A DNA stretch of 64,000 nucleotides from positions 75,269 through 139,268 of the forward strand of contig SFEA01000011.1 in assembly GCA_004557385.1 (NCBI GenBank), given 5' to 3'. The stretch comes from Bacteroidales bacterium. Lineage in GTDB: Bacteria > Bacteroidota > Bacteroidia > Bacteroidales > Muribaculaceae. Below the pieces are notes generated by a model that saw only the letters and a list, made by a program, of their open reading frames with translations, searched no databases and had not been told where the DNA came from. The position numbers were made by a program, and so were the translations under genes. This document shows positions 45,330-54,924 of the stretch, piece after piece; within the stretch, counting starts at the first letter, position 1, and each line of letters opens with the position of its first letter.

Positions 45330-48110
45330 ATGACTATTAGTTTAAAGAAGATTTTATTGGCAGTGATGGTGCTGTGCGGCGTTAGCGCCATGGCAGCCGT
45401 CGACGAGTTGACTCCGAAACTCGAAATGCGTTCGGCGTGGGTGGCCACAGTGTGGCGCTTAGATTGGCCTCAGTCCACTACCACGGGAAGCGAAAGCTCA
45501 ATTAATAATCAGAAAGCTGAGATGACGCGTCTGCTCGACTCGTTGGCAGTGAACAACTTCAACGCAGTGAATTTTCAGGTTCGCGGCATGAGCGACGCCA
45601 TGTATAAATCGAGCTACGAGCCGTGGTCGGAATACCTCACCGGCACACGAGGCAAGGACCCGGGTTGGGACCCTCTGGCGTTCGCTGTTGAGGAGTGCCA
45701 CAAGCGCGGCATGGAATGCCATGCGTGGGTGAATCCCTACAGGTTTAATTCGTCGTCAACCTCGGGCGGTCAAAGCGGCGACGTAACAGGCTACATTGAA
45801 AAAGGCTGGACCATCACCGGCGGTTCGGGACTGATTCTCAATCCGGGGTTGGCTGAAGTGCAGGACCGCATTGTTGACATCTGCAGGGAGATAGTTGCCA
45901 ACTACGATGTCGACGGCATGCTCTTCGACGACTATTACTATAACAGCGCAGCCTTGAGCGAGGATTCCGACCTGTATAATGCCTACGTTGCGGCAGGCGG
46001 CACTCTCTCGCAAGCCGATTGGCGTCGCAAGAACGTCACCGACCTCATGCGCAAGCTCTATAACATGTTTGAGAGCACCAAGCCTTGGATTCGGTTCGGA
46101 CAGGCTCCGCAAGGCACCACCTACACCTCGCAGTCGATGGCTGACAAATACGGCATCGAAAAATGCCCGGTGGGCTACGACAACAACTATGGCAGCCAGT
46201 ATATCGACATCATGGAGTGGTTCGATAACGGGTTGATTGACTATATTTCGCCGCAAGTGTATTGGACCATCGGTGCTGAGAACGATTACAGCAAGATTGT
46301 GCCTTGGTGGGGCAAGGTGGTGAAGAAGTTTGGCAGACACCTGTTTGTGTCGCACTCAATATCGTCGCTCACTTCGTCGTCCGACGTGAGCTACGCCTCG
46401 GCATCGGCTCCGGGGCTTGGCACGGAAACCGAGTTGCCTACATCGGCGATGGTCGACACCGACGTGAACCACGACGACATCCTCGAGGCTTCGGGTCCGA
46501 ACAACAGCACATTTGCCGAGTTTGCCAACGAAATAAAGATTAACCGCAACTCGTCGCTCAACGGCTCGTGCGGCTCGATATTCTATTCGGCAAAATACCT
46601 CTACACCCTGGGCACCAAACCGTCGTTTGCCCACTTCCTCAAGCGCCACGTGTTTTCGCATCCGGCGCTGTTGCCAGCCATGACGTGGAAGAACGGCGCC
46701 ACCGACCCCGGTGCGATTTCGAATTTCGTCTACGACGAGGAAGGCACACTCACGTGGGATGCGCTTGCCAATATGCGCTACACCGTATATGCCGTGCCTA
46801 ATGGCATGTTGCCCGAGGCGTTCGACAAGAGCATCGACTATCTGATGGGTATGACTTACGGCACTTCGTTCACCGTGCCCGAAAAATATCGCAGCGGCTA
46901 TTACTTTGCCGTTTGCCCTTACGACCGTTATGCCAACGAGTGGACTCCTACATTTTGGAAGCCAAACTACAGCGAAACCCTTGCTGCACCCGCGTTGACA
47001 TCGCCGGCTACGGGTTTTGTAACCAACGAGGACTTCACTTTCAAGTGGAACGCCGTTGACGGTGCCGAACGCTATGTAGTGGATTTCTCCACCGATGCCG
47101 ATTTTGCCAAGATTGAAAAGTCGGCGCAGACCACGGCATGCGAATTGCCACTCGCCGATGTGTATAGCTACATCAGCAAGAACACCAACGTGTACTGGCG
47201 CGTACACTCGTCGGCAAAGGGCAAGAACGATGGTGTGTCGGAGAGCCGTTGGTTCAAGTTCACTCTCGTGGAGGTGACAAGTCCCGAAAACGGAGCCACC
47301 GACCTCGACCCGAAAGTGTCGTTTGCATGGTCGCAGTCGGCTGCCGGCGAAGAAGCCACCCTCGAGGTGTCGACCGACGAAGAATTCAGCACCATCGTGC
47401 TTAGCCAAACCAACCGACAAGGCTCGTATCAAGCCAATGTGTACGAACTGCATCCGGTGACCAACTACTACGCACGCGTGGTGGTGAACGGTCGTGCTTC
47501 GAACTATGTGTCGTTCCGCACCAAGGCAATGCCATGCGAGGTGCCTACCTTCAAGACTCCGCAAAACAATGGCACCTGCTACAGTAACGACCGCATCGAA
47601 ATCAATCCGCAGGATGGCGCCGAATTTGTGATAATACAAGTGGACAAAACCAACAGCTTCGGCTCGTCGAAAGCACAAAAGCAGCTCAGCGACTTTGCCA
47701 CCGGCGTTGATGCTTCGGAAATAAAGATTTCGCGCAAAAATCCTATGGTAGACGGCGTGACCTACTACGCCCGCGCCATGGCTAAGTATTACGACGATGG
47801 CTTGGTGCTGCGCGAAACTGATTGGAGCGACGTAATCACGTTTGTTTATAGCAGCCAAGAGAGCGGCATCGACGACGTTAGCGCCGACGCCGGCAGCATT
47901 GCCATCGTTGGCGACGAACTGCTCATCGCGCTGCCAACAGCCAAGCCTGTTGCTGTTTCGGCAACCACTATGCTCGGCACCACAAAGCAGCTATATGCTG
48001 CCAGCGTAGCACAGACCACTATAAGCCTCAGCGAGTTGCCTGCAGGAATGTATGTTATTTGCGTGAAAGTGGGCGGCGAAACGCGTGCGCTGAAGTTCGT
48101 GAAGCATTAA
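45330..48110 (+). CDS. Large secreted GHL10 glycosyl hydrolase with fibronectin-type modules and sorting tail
   Basis: 926 aa. Signal peptide ends near residue 23 (AMAAVDE). The GHL10 (DUF187) barrel is about 30-440: EMRSAWVATVWRLDWPQ, NAVNFQVRGMSDAMY, GMECHAWVNPYRF and VDGMLFDDYYYN with the characteristic paired Asp. Three or more Ig/Fn3-like modules follow (about 520-850). The last 80 residues end LPAGMYVICVKVGGETRALKF, resembling a type IX secretion (type A) sorting domain. It heads a rightward cluster with a propeller protein and an amidase. By analogy to DigH it may cut peptidoglycan glycan strands (inference). Closest relative in the window: 54925-58719. Confidence 0.83.
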   Translation: MTISLKKILLAVMVLCGVSAMAAVDELTPKLEMRSAWVATVWRLDWPQSTTTGSESSINNQKAEMTRLLDSLAVNNFNAVNFQVRGMSDAMYKSSYEPWSEYLTGTRGKDPGWDPLAFAVEECHKRGMECHAWVNPYRFNSSSTSGGQSGDVTGYIEKGWTITGGSGLILNPGLAEVQDRIVDICREIVANYDVDGMLFDDYYYNSAALSEDSDLYNAYVAAGGTLSQADWRRKNVTDLMRKLYNMFESTKPWIRFGQAPQGTTYTSQSMADKYGIEKCPVGYDNNYGSQYIDIMEWFDNGLIDYISPQVYWTIGAENDYSKIVPWWGKVVKKFGRHLFVSHSISSLTSSSDVSYASASAPGLGTETELPTSAMVDTDVNHDDILEASGPNNSTFAEFANEIKINRNSSLNGSCGSIFYSAKYLYTLGTKPSFAHFLKRHVFSHPALLPAMTWKNGATDPGAISNFVYDEEGTLTWDALANMRYTVYAVPNGMLPEAFDKSIDYLMGMTYGTSFTVPEKYRSGYYFAVCPYDRYANEWTPTFWKPNYSETLAAPALTSPATGFVTNEDFTFKWNAVDGAERYVVDFSTDADFAKIEKSAQTTACELPLADVYSYISKNTNVYWRVHSSAKGKNDGVSESRWFKFTLVEVTSPENGATDLDPKVSFAWSQSAAGEEATLEVSTDEEFSTIVLSQTNRQGSYQANVYELHPVTNYYARVVVNGRASNYVSFRTKAMPCEVPTFKTPQNNGTCYSNDRIEINPQDGAEFVIIQVDKTNSFGSSKAQKQLSDFATGVDASEIKISRKNPMVDGVTYYARAMAKYYDDGLVLRETDWSDVITFVYSSQESGIDDVSADAGSIAIVGDELLIALPTAKPVAVSATTMLGTTKQLYAASVAQTTISLSELPAGMYVICVKVGGETRALKFVKH

Positions 48111-48160
48111 ACCGTGCGTAACTATTAATCAATTAACCTATATACCATTTATTTAACGAC

Positions 48161-49069
48161 ATGAGAAAAATTGTTCTTACAATGGCATTAGCCATGGCAA
48201 GTGCATCGTTGTTTGCGCAGGTGCTCGATGTGGCGTCGATTGAAAAAATCGACATCAAGGGCGCCGGCAAAAGCGTGGTGACGGGTATCAGCCCCAAGGG
48301 CAACTACCTGTTGCTGTCGGATGCGCAGCTCAATGGCTTGGCAAAGTATGATTTGTCGACAAAAACAGTTGAAGTGATTTCGAATGCTCGCAGCGCAGGC
48401 ATGAATGTGGCTATTTCGAGCGACGGCAACAGCTTGGCGTATCGCGAGGACAGCTACGTCGACGGGTTGCGTTATTCCGACCTCAAGGTGCGCGACCTTA
48501 CAAGCGGCGAAAGCCGTCAGTTGGCTAAGGGCGTTCGCAACCTGAATGCAGTGAGCCTGCAAGGCAAAACTGCAGTGATGGTGGCAGGCGGACGCATGAC
48601 CAAGGCTGCAACCGTGGGTGGCAGAGCTGCCCGCAAGACGGCGCCGGTGGCATCGATTGTCAACAGCCAATTGGTGCTCGACGTGAACGGCCGCACCACC
48701 ACATTGTCGCCAAACGGCACCGAGCACAGTTACATCTGGCCATCGGTGTCGCCCGACGGCACCAAGGTGTGCTATTTTGTGTGCGGACGCGGTTGCTATG
48801 TGTGCGACCTCAAAGGAAACATCGTGGCTGAACTGGGCAAGCTGCATGCCGCCAAGTGGCTCGACAACAACACCATTGTGGCGATGAACGATACCGACAA
48901 CGGCGTGGTAATCACTTCGTCGGCAATCGTGGCTGCTTCGCTCGACGGCAAGCGTCAAACCCTCACCGATGCAAGCATGAAGGCAATGTATCCATACGCC
49001 AGCGCCGACGGCAAGAAAGTGGTGTTCACCACCGACGAGGGCGAAACTTATATGATTAACATTAAATGA
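48161..49069 (+). CDS. Secreted beta-propeller (PD40/TolB-like) protein
   Basis: 302 aa with a signal peptide (ends SLFAQ, residue 20). Repeating ISPKGNYLLLSD, ISSDGNSLAYRED, VSPDGTKVCYFV and ASADGKKVVFTTD motifs are WD40-like PD40 blades. No catalytic residues identified. The stop overlaps the amidase start (ATGA at 49066-49069), so the two are translationally coupled and the propeller is probably a partner or recognition factor of the amidase. Confidence 0.75.
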   Translation: MRKIVLTMALAMASASLFAQVLDVASIEKIDIKGAGKSVVTGISPKGNYLLLSDAQLNGLAKYDLSTKTVEVISNARSAGMNVAISSDGNSLAYREDSYVDGLRYSDLKVRDLTSGESRQLAKGVRNLNAVSLQGKTAVMVAGGRMTKAATVGGRAARKTAPVASIVNSQLVLDVNGRTTTLSPNGTEHSYIWPSVSPDGTKVCYFVCGRGCYVCDLKGNIVAELGKLHAAKWLDNNTIVAMNDTDNGVVITSSAIVAASLDGKRQTLTDASMKAMYPYASADGKKVVFTTDEGETYMINIK

Positions 49070-52000
49070 AAGGACAAGCCATGAATGCAATGAAGAAACT
49101 ATTATTTTTCGCGGCAGCATCGGTGATGACTGTCTCGACGGCTCTTGCCGGTGGCGACCTTTCGAAGACTCAGGCTCGCATCTACATCAATCCCGGTCAC
49201 GGCAGTTGGGGTCCTAACGACCGCAACCTTGCCACCATCAACCATGCCATAGGCGACACATGTGGCTTCTACGAGTCGAACACCAACCTTTGGAAAGCCC
49301 TTAAGATGGGTTCTACGCTCGAAAAATGGGGCGTGCCCAAGGCTAACATTAAATATTCGCGCGTGAAGAACGGACCGTACCCCTATGTTAGCGGCGCCGC
49401 CAATGAAGAACTTTATAACCGCGACCTCACCGAGATTGCCGAAGAATGTAACGCGTTCAACACCGACTACTTCCTGTCGATTCACTCCGACGCCGCCTCC
49501 GATGGCGCTGCCACCAACCGTGCGCTGCTCATCTACAACGGCTATAGCGTGCCGGCTGCCGACGACGAGAACATGTGGGAAGGCACACGTTCGCTGGAGT
49601 ATCAGCAAACCAGCCGCGCCATGGCTGAAACGCTGTGGCCCATATTGGTGTCGAACGGCGTTGAGGTGTACACCAGCAAAGACATGAGCACCTACATCGT
49701 GGGCGACTTGACATTCTACTACGGCTATAAAACCCCAGCCGACAACGCCAAGAACGCTGCCGGATACTTGGGTGTGCTTCGCCGCAACACTTGCAACGGA
49801 TTCCTCTCGGAGGGCTATTGCCACACCTATCAGCCTGCTCGCCACCGTGCGCTCAACCGCGACTTCTGCGGTCAGGAAGGTGTGCGCTATGCACGCGCCG
49901 TGGCTGAGTGGTTCGGTTGGGAAACCGAATCGACAGGCTACATCATGGGTGCCGTGAAAGACCTTCACGAGGTGTTCTCGCACACCGTGTTCCATCCCAA
50001 CACCAGTTCGCTCGACATCTATAAACCAATCAACGGCGCTGTGGTTACACTCTACAAAGCCGGAGTGAAGGTGGCTGATTACACTTGCGACAACGAGTAT
50101 AACGGCATCTTTGTGTTCGAAAATCTCGAACCGGGTGACGATTACACCCTCGAAGTGAAAGCCGAAGGCTATAAGTCGAACGTTGCACTCGATGAGGAAT
50201 ATGGCCGAGAGGCGCCAAAATATAGCGTAAAAGCCAACGAAACCACCTATATGACCATCCAGCTCGAGGTGGAAGGCTATGTTGAGAATCCTACATACAA
50301 CTATCCCGAACCTATTCAGGAGGAGTGGTTGAATGTGATGAATAAATACGAAATGCGCAAGGATTTCGTGAAAAAGAGCATCGATGTGCTTTCGGGCAAA
50401 ACCATCCGCCGCGAGGTGGCTAAGGGCGATTCAACCTATGTGCTTGCCCTTGACGATGCCAACAAACCTTACATCTATTGCTTCGACGCTCGCACTCAAG
50501 ACATGCTGTTTGAGGTGAGCACCGAGGGCGTGGGCACATCGAGCGACGCCAACGAGGTGCTGCCTATCAGCGACATCGCGTTCACCAGTGACTCGATTTT
50601 GGTGGCTTGCAACCAGGTGAAGACGTCGTTCACCCCGTCGGGCGTGTTCCGCACTTACAAGTGGGAACGCCACAAGACCACCCGTGCACCTGAGGGCAAA
50701 CCGCTCGAGTGGTTCACTTCGGCTACCAACTACACCAGCGGCAATTTCACCAGCGCTGTCACCGGCACCACTTTTGCAGTGAACGGTCGAAGCGACGATT
50801 GCGTGGTTGCCACTACGGCTCAAACCACAGGCTCGAGCAAGGAGGTGCGCATACCATTGTTCACCATAACGCGCAAGGGCTTGTTGGGTACAATTCGCAA
50901 TCAGGACAAATCGCACTTCACCGAGGCTCTGCTCGGCGCCGACTATAAGCTGGTGGCATCGCCTTACGGCGACAAAGCCTTTGTGATTGACGGCTCTAAC
51001 ACCACACCGTTTGAATTCTCGATGAATGGCGATGTGGCTGCTCCGGTGTATGGCTCAAAGCTCAGCACCGACGTCATGCCGGCTGCCGTGAACGGTGCCA
51101 CATTCTTCAGATATGCCAAGCATACGCTCATGGTTGTGCCAACTGTTGCCGATGGCGCGTATAGCGGCGTTCAGCTCTACGATGTCACCAACGGTCTCGA
51201 CAAGGCTGCCCTTATCGAAACCACCGAAACCACCGTGGCAGGTGCTGCTTCGTCGACCTACGCCAATGCTTATTCGGGCGTTAACGGCGTTGACATTGCG
51301 CTGTATTTGAGCAATAACGGCGAGGTGAGCCGATTCACCACCGATGGTGTTGAGCAGAACTATGTGAACAACATCTTTGCCTTTGATTTGGCATCGGAAC
51401 AAACCGCCGATGGCTATAACTTCACTTTCACTTCGAACGAAAACAGCAGCCGTGGCGGCAGAATAGTGTTCTACGATGCGGCATCTGGCGAGGAGGTGGG
51501 CGAAATTGCCATCAGCAGTATCACCCGTGGCGAAAACAGCGTGGCTGTTGCTGCCGACGATGTTCCGGGCGTTGTCGACCAAAACCTCAAGTGGGCTGTG
51601 GAAGTTGAAGCCGATAATGTGGCTATTATTCGCAACCTGCTGTCGAAAGACGACTATAAGCTCAATCGCGCCTATGTTACTGTTGATGCATCGCCAATGA
51701 GCCCTGGCTTTGGCTCGCTGTATGTGTCGGATTATGCCGGTGCAAGCAAAGCATCGAATGGCGTTTATGTCTACGATGCGCTCTACAATCGTCTCAACGA
51801 CACCCCAATCAACACTCCGGCGTTCAACACCAACGCCACTTTGGGCATCAGTTCAAATGGCAACGTGTTTGTGACCGATGCGGTGGCTGACCGTGCAGGT
51901 TTGTGGACAATGCCGTGCGGCGACACTCAAAGCGGGTTTACACAGTTCTTCGAAGGCGAGAACGCTTCGGGCATCATCACCTCGGGCGGTGCTGAAGTGG

Positions 52001-52803
52001 CTGGCATCACCACCAGCGTGGCGTTCCGCGGCACCGGTGCCGACGAAAAGATGTATGCTTTCGTGAAGACCTCGTCGGGCAAATACGCTATCAACATCTA
52101 CAACATCGGTGGCGCCAACGGCTTGGCAGCAACCACCTGGGGCGTGGCTCCGAGCAAGGTGCTCACTCTGCCGTTCACTGCCGAAAGCGATGCTACTATT
52201 GTGCCTGTTGAGCAGGGTGTATGGCTTTGCCAGACCATCAGTTCGCAGAGCAACACCGAGAATAAGCCTACGCTGCTTTTCATCGACTACGACGGCAATA
52301 TCACCTTCAATCAAGGCATGCTCGCCAATAAGCCGTTGCTCAGCGGAGCCGGTGGTAGCGCAATGTGCGTGAGCCGCGACGAATCCACATTGGTGGTGAA
52401 CGACGAAAACGGCTTGTTCCAGTTCTTCGACGTTACATTCAGTGGCACCACGCCAACACTCACGCCTCGTTATAGCTACGAACATGGCATCGGCGTTGCT
52501 TCGCGTCGCCTGTTAGACGGAAAATACATCGAGCAAATGGCATTCGACTATGCCGGCAACCTCGTGGCTTCGGGCCATTACCTTGGCGTGTTCACCATCC
52601 CTACCGACGACAACCGCTGCCTTGTGCCTGCCGCCGACATTATCGTGAAAACAAGCGATATTCGTGGTGTAGAGGCTGACGATGCCGACGAGAATGCTCC
52701 GGTTGAATACTTCAATCTGCAGGGCGTGAAAGTTGAGAAGCCCGAAAACGGCATCTTCATCAAGCGTCAAGGCAAGAAAGTTGAGAAAGTGATTATTCAA
52801 TAA
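49066..52803 (+). CDS. Giant secreted N-acetylmuramoyl-L-alanine amidase
   Basis: 1245 aa. It would cut the bond between MurNAc and the stem peptide of peptidoglycan. Signal peptide near 9-29 (MKKLLFFAAASVMTVSTALAG), so an ATG at 49081 or 49090 is also possible; the ATGA overlap favours 49066. Amidase_3 domain about 35-285: zinc ligands H45 (INPGHGSWG), E70 and H140 (FLSIHSDAA). A carboxypeptidase-like Ig module (about 320-400) and about 750 residues of beta-rich propeller-like sequence follow. The last 45 residues (NLQGVKVEKPENGIF) are a sorting-type tail shared with 62411-63640. Much longer than typical amidases (250-450 aa). Confidence 0.85.
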   Translation: MKGQAMNAMKKLLFFAAASVMTVSTALAGGDLSKTQARIYINPGHGSWGPNDRNLATINHAIGDTCGFYESNTNLWKALKMGSTLEKWGVPKANIKYSRVKNGPYPYVSGAANEELYNRDLTEIAEECNAFNTDYFLSIHSDAASDGAATNRALLIYNGYSVPAADDENMWEGTRSLEYQQTSRAMAETLWPILVSNGVEVYTSKDMSTYIVGDLTFYYGYKTPADNAKNAAGYLGVLRRNTCNGFLSEGYCHTYQPARHRALNRDFCGQEGVRYARAVAEWFGWETESTGYIMGAVKDLHEVFSHTVFHPNTSSLDIYKPINGAVVTLYKAGVKVADYTCDNEYNGIFVFENLEPGDDYTLEVKAEGYKSNVALDEEYGREAPKYSVKANETTYMTIQLEVEGYVENPTYNYPEPIQEEWLNVMNKYEMRKDFVKKSIDVLSGKTIRREVAKGDSTYVLALDDANKPYIYCFDARTQDMLFEVSTEGVGTSSDANEVLPISDIAFTSDSILVACNQVKTSFTPSGVFRTYKWERHKTTRAPEGKPLEWFTSATNYTSGNFTSAVTGTTFAVNGRSDDCVVATTAQTTGSSKEVRIPLFTITRKGLLGTIRNQDKSHFTEALLGADYKLVASPYGDKAFVIDGSNTTPFEFSMNGDVAAPVYGSKLSTDVMPAAVNGATFFRYAKHTLMVVPTVADGAYSGVQLYDVTNGLDKAALIETTETTVAGAASSTYANAYSGVNGVDIALYLSNNGEVSRFTTDGVEQNYVNNIFAFDLASEQTADGYNFTFTSNENSSRGGRIVFYDAASGEEVGEIAISSITRGENSVAVAADDVPGVVDQNLKWAVEVEADNVAIIRNLLSKDDYKLNRAYVTVDASPMSPGFGSLYVSDYAGASKASNGVYVYDALYNRLNDTPINTPAFNTNATLGISSNGNVFVTDAVADRAGLWTMPCGDTQSGFTQFFEGENASGIITSGGAEVAGITTSVAFRGTGADEKMYAFVKTSSGKYAINIYNIGGANGLAATTWGVAPSKVLTLPFTAESDATIVPVEQGVWLCQTISSQSNTENKPTLLFIDYDGNITFNQGMLANKPLLSGAGGSAMCVSRDESTLVVNDENGLFQFFDVTFSGTTPTLTPRYSYEHGIGVASRRLLDGKYIEQMAFDYAGNLVASGHYLGVFTIPTDDNRCLVPAADIIVKTSDIRGVEADDADENAPVEYFNLQGVKVEKPENGIFIKRQGKKVEKVIIQ

Positions 52804-52856
52804 CCTCGATGCCTCATTTCCACCGTTCAGCGGTGAATGAAGCGTAATACTAAAAA

Positions 52857-52888
52857 AATGCTCAGTCCTCACGGATTGGGCATTTTTT
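52857..52888 (+). terminator. Terminator after the amidase gene
   Basis: AATGCTCAGTCC and GGATTGGGCATT pair with two G-U wobbles around a TCAC loop, followed by TTTTTCT. Confidence 0.75.
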
Positions 52889-52994
52889 CTTGCCGCCAGC
52901 ACAGAGCCTCTCGCAGAAACCGCAGATGCCGCAGAAGTGGGTGATTGGCGTGTGTAGGGGAGTGTGTAGGGGCGTATGGCAATACGCCCGGAAG

Positions 52995-53098
52995 TCTCTC
53001 GCAGAAATCGCAGATGCCGCAGAGGTGGGTGATAGGCTCACACAGATTGATTGGATTTATAAGATTTTTCTGCGAAAATCAGCGATTTCTGCGAGAGA
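52995..53098. mobile_element. MITE-like element with perfect 17-bp terminal inverted repeats
   Basis: 104 bp bounded by TCTCTCGCAGAAATCGC (52995-53011) and its exact reverse complement (53082-53098). No ORF. Related copies or halves lie at 2223, 2342, 7252, 16580, 52911, 53153 and 63784, all intergenic. No transposase is in the window, so any mobilisation would be in trans. Confidence 0.75.
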
Positions 53099-53386
53099 TT
53101 GTCTCATCTTCGCATGTCATGATGTAGAGGCGTATGGCAATACGCCCGGAGGTCTCTCGCAGAAGCCGCAGAAAGGTGTGTAGCGCCCCTATTGCGACCG
53201 CGCCGTTGGCGGCTGATGGGCAGGTGGTTGGAATAATTTTTGTGGCGATAGCGGGTCATTCGCTTGATTATGTGAATAATTATTGCGAACTTTATAGCAA
53301 CTTTCTTGGTGGTAGCCGAGAGTGTGAAATGAATAACCTTGCAGAAAACTGAACTAACTGACATAAAAAACTATAACCTTTTCGAT

Positions 53387-54847
53387 ATGTATTTTGCAGT
53401 AGATTTAGGTGCCACCAGCGGTCGCACCATCGTGGGAAAACTTGAGGACGGCAAACTTGTGATGCGCGAACTCACACGTTTTTCCAACAACCTTATTGAG
53501 GTGAACGGACATTTCTATTGGGATATTTATGCGTTGTACAACGAGATAGTGCGCGGCTTGAAAGAAGCTGTTGCACAGGGCTTGACAATAAGCAGTATAG
53601 GCATCGACACTTGGGGTGTTGACTTTGTGTGCGTGGCAGCCGACGGGTCGGTGAGCCAGCCGCTGAGCTATCGCGACCCTCACACGTTTGAGTCGATGGA
53701 ACTGTATATGCGCGACGTGATGCCTCGCAGCGAGCTTTATGGCATCTCGGGCACCGAGATTATCAATTTCAACAGCATCTTTCAGCTTTATGCCATGAAG
53801 TTGGCGGGCAACTCGGCGTTTGCCGGAGCAAAGAAGTTTCTGTTCACACCCGATGCGCTGTCGTATATGCTCACGGGTGAGATGGTGTGTGAATACACCA
53901 TTGCCAGCACTTCGGGCTTGCTCGATGCGCACAAGCGTGCCTTCAGCCAGCGCCTGCTTGAGTCGTTGGGCTTGAATGCCGACCAATTCGGACGCATTGT
54001 TTTCCCCGGCGAGGTGGTGGGCACTCTCACACCTGCTTTGCAGCGCGCCACGGGGCTGGGCGCGGTGCCGGTGGTTGCTGTTGCCGGACACGACACGGCG
54101 TCGGCTATCGCTGCCATTCCTGCTAAGGACGAAAACTTTGCCTATCTGTCGAGCGGCACATGGTCGCTGATGGGCTTGGAAAGCAAACATCCTGTGATTG
54201 ACGATTATTCCTACAAGTTTAATGTCACCAACGAGGGCGGCATCGACGGCACCATCTGCCTGCTGAAAAACGGTTGCGGGATGTGGATATACGAGAGTTG
54301 CCGCCGTCAGTGGCGTGATGCTCCGAGCAGCCACGGCGAGCTGATTGCTGCCGCTATGGCAAGCGAGCCGTTCCGCTTGTTCATCAACCCCGACGATGCT
54401 GTTTTTGCCAACCCCGACAGCATGCTCGATGCCATTGCCGACTACTGCCGTCGCACCGGGCAGCCTGTGCCCGAAGGCTACGGCGCCATTTGCCGATGCA
54501 TCTTCGAGTCGATGGCGTTGCGCTATCGCCAGCTGATGGAAGGACTGAAACCGATGTCCGACCACCCGATTGAGGTGCTGCACGTTATAGGCGGCGGTTC
54601 GCTCAATGCTTGCCTCAACCAGTTCACCGCCAATTCGCTTGGCATTGAGGTGATAGCCGGTCCGCAGGAAGCCACTGCGCTGGGCAACATACTCATGCAG
54701 GCGCGTGCCGTGGGTGAGGTGGATGGCTTGTGGGCTATGCGAGCCATTGTTGACCGCAGCGTGGATGTGCGCCACTTCAAGCCAGCCGATGCCGAGGTGT
54801 GGAGCGAGGCGTATGCTCGATTCTGCGCCGTCACCGCCAAGGCATGA
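53387..54847 (+). CDS. rhaB: Rhamnulokinase (FGGY carbohydrate kinase)
   Basis: 486 aa from ATG 53387 (MYFAVDLGATSGRT); an in-frame TTG at 53339 would add 16 unconserved residues. Phosphorylates L-rhamnulose after isomerisation of rhamnose. FGGY features: N-terminal phosphate-binding DLGATSGR, SSIGIDTWGVDF, AGHDTASA, YLSSGTWSLMG and the C-terminal VLHVIGGGSLN nucleotide-binding loop. The usual rhaA, rhaT and rhaD partners are not seen before the next, oppositely oriented gene, so it is isolated in this window. Another FGGY sugar kinase is possible, but the motif set fits RhaB well. Confidence 0.88.
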   Translation: MYFAVDLGATSGRTIVGKLEDGKLVMRELTRFSNNLIEVNGHFYWDIYALYNEIVRGLKEAVAQGLTISSIGIDTWGVDFVCVAADGSVSQPLSYRDPHTFESMELYMRDVMPRSELYGISGTEIINFNSIFQLYAMKLAGNSAFAGAKKFLFTPDALSYMLTGEMVCEYTIASTSGLLDAHKRAFSQRLLESLGLNADQFGRIVFPGEVVGTLTPALQRATGLGAVPVVAVAGHDTASAIAAIPAKDENFAYLSSGTWSLMGLESKHPVIDDYSYKFNVTNEGGIDGTICLLKNGCGMWIYESCRRQWRDAPSSHGELIAAAMASEPFRLFINPDDAVFANPDSMLDAIADYCRRTGQPVPEGYGAICRCIFESMALRYRQLMEGLKPMSDHPIEVLHVIGGGSLNACLNQFTANSLGIEVIAGPQEATALGNILMQARAVGEVDGLWAMRAIVDRSVDVRHFKPADAEVWSEAYARFCAVTAKA

Positions 54848-54871
54848 GTTTTACGTTATATAACAAAAAAA

Positions 54872-54904
54872 CAGGGGGCTGCAGTTGATGCAGCCCCCTG
54901 TTTT
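54872..54904. terminator. Bidirectional terminator between rhaB and GHL10 gene
   Basis: CAGGGGGCTGCA (54872-54883) and TGCAGCCCCCTG (54889-54900) pair perfectly over 12 bp with a 5-nt loop. A-rich sequence lies to the left and TTTT to the right, so it serves both convergent genes. Confidence 0.92.
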
Positions 54905-54924
54905 AGTTGGAAATGATGCGATGT

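Larger units (their letters stand above)
52804..53386. repeat. Intergenic repeat cluster before rhaB
   Basis: No gene is supported. Contents: a terminator, half MITE-like elements at about 52911-52950 and 53153-53180, one complete element (52995-53098), and GGGCGTAT-type hairpins at 52970-52989 and 53128-53147. The last 150 nt are AT-rich and presumably hold the rhaB promoter, though I find no clear -7 box. Confidence 0.6.
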
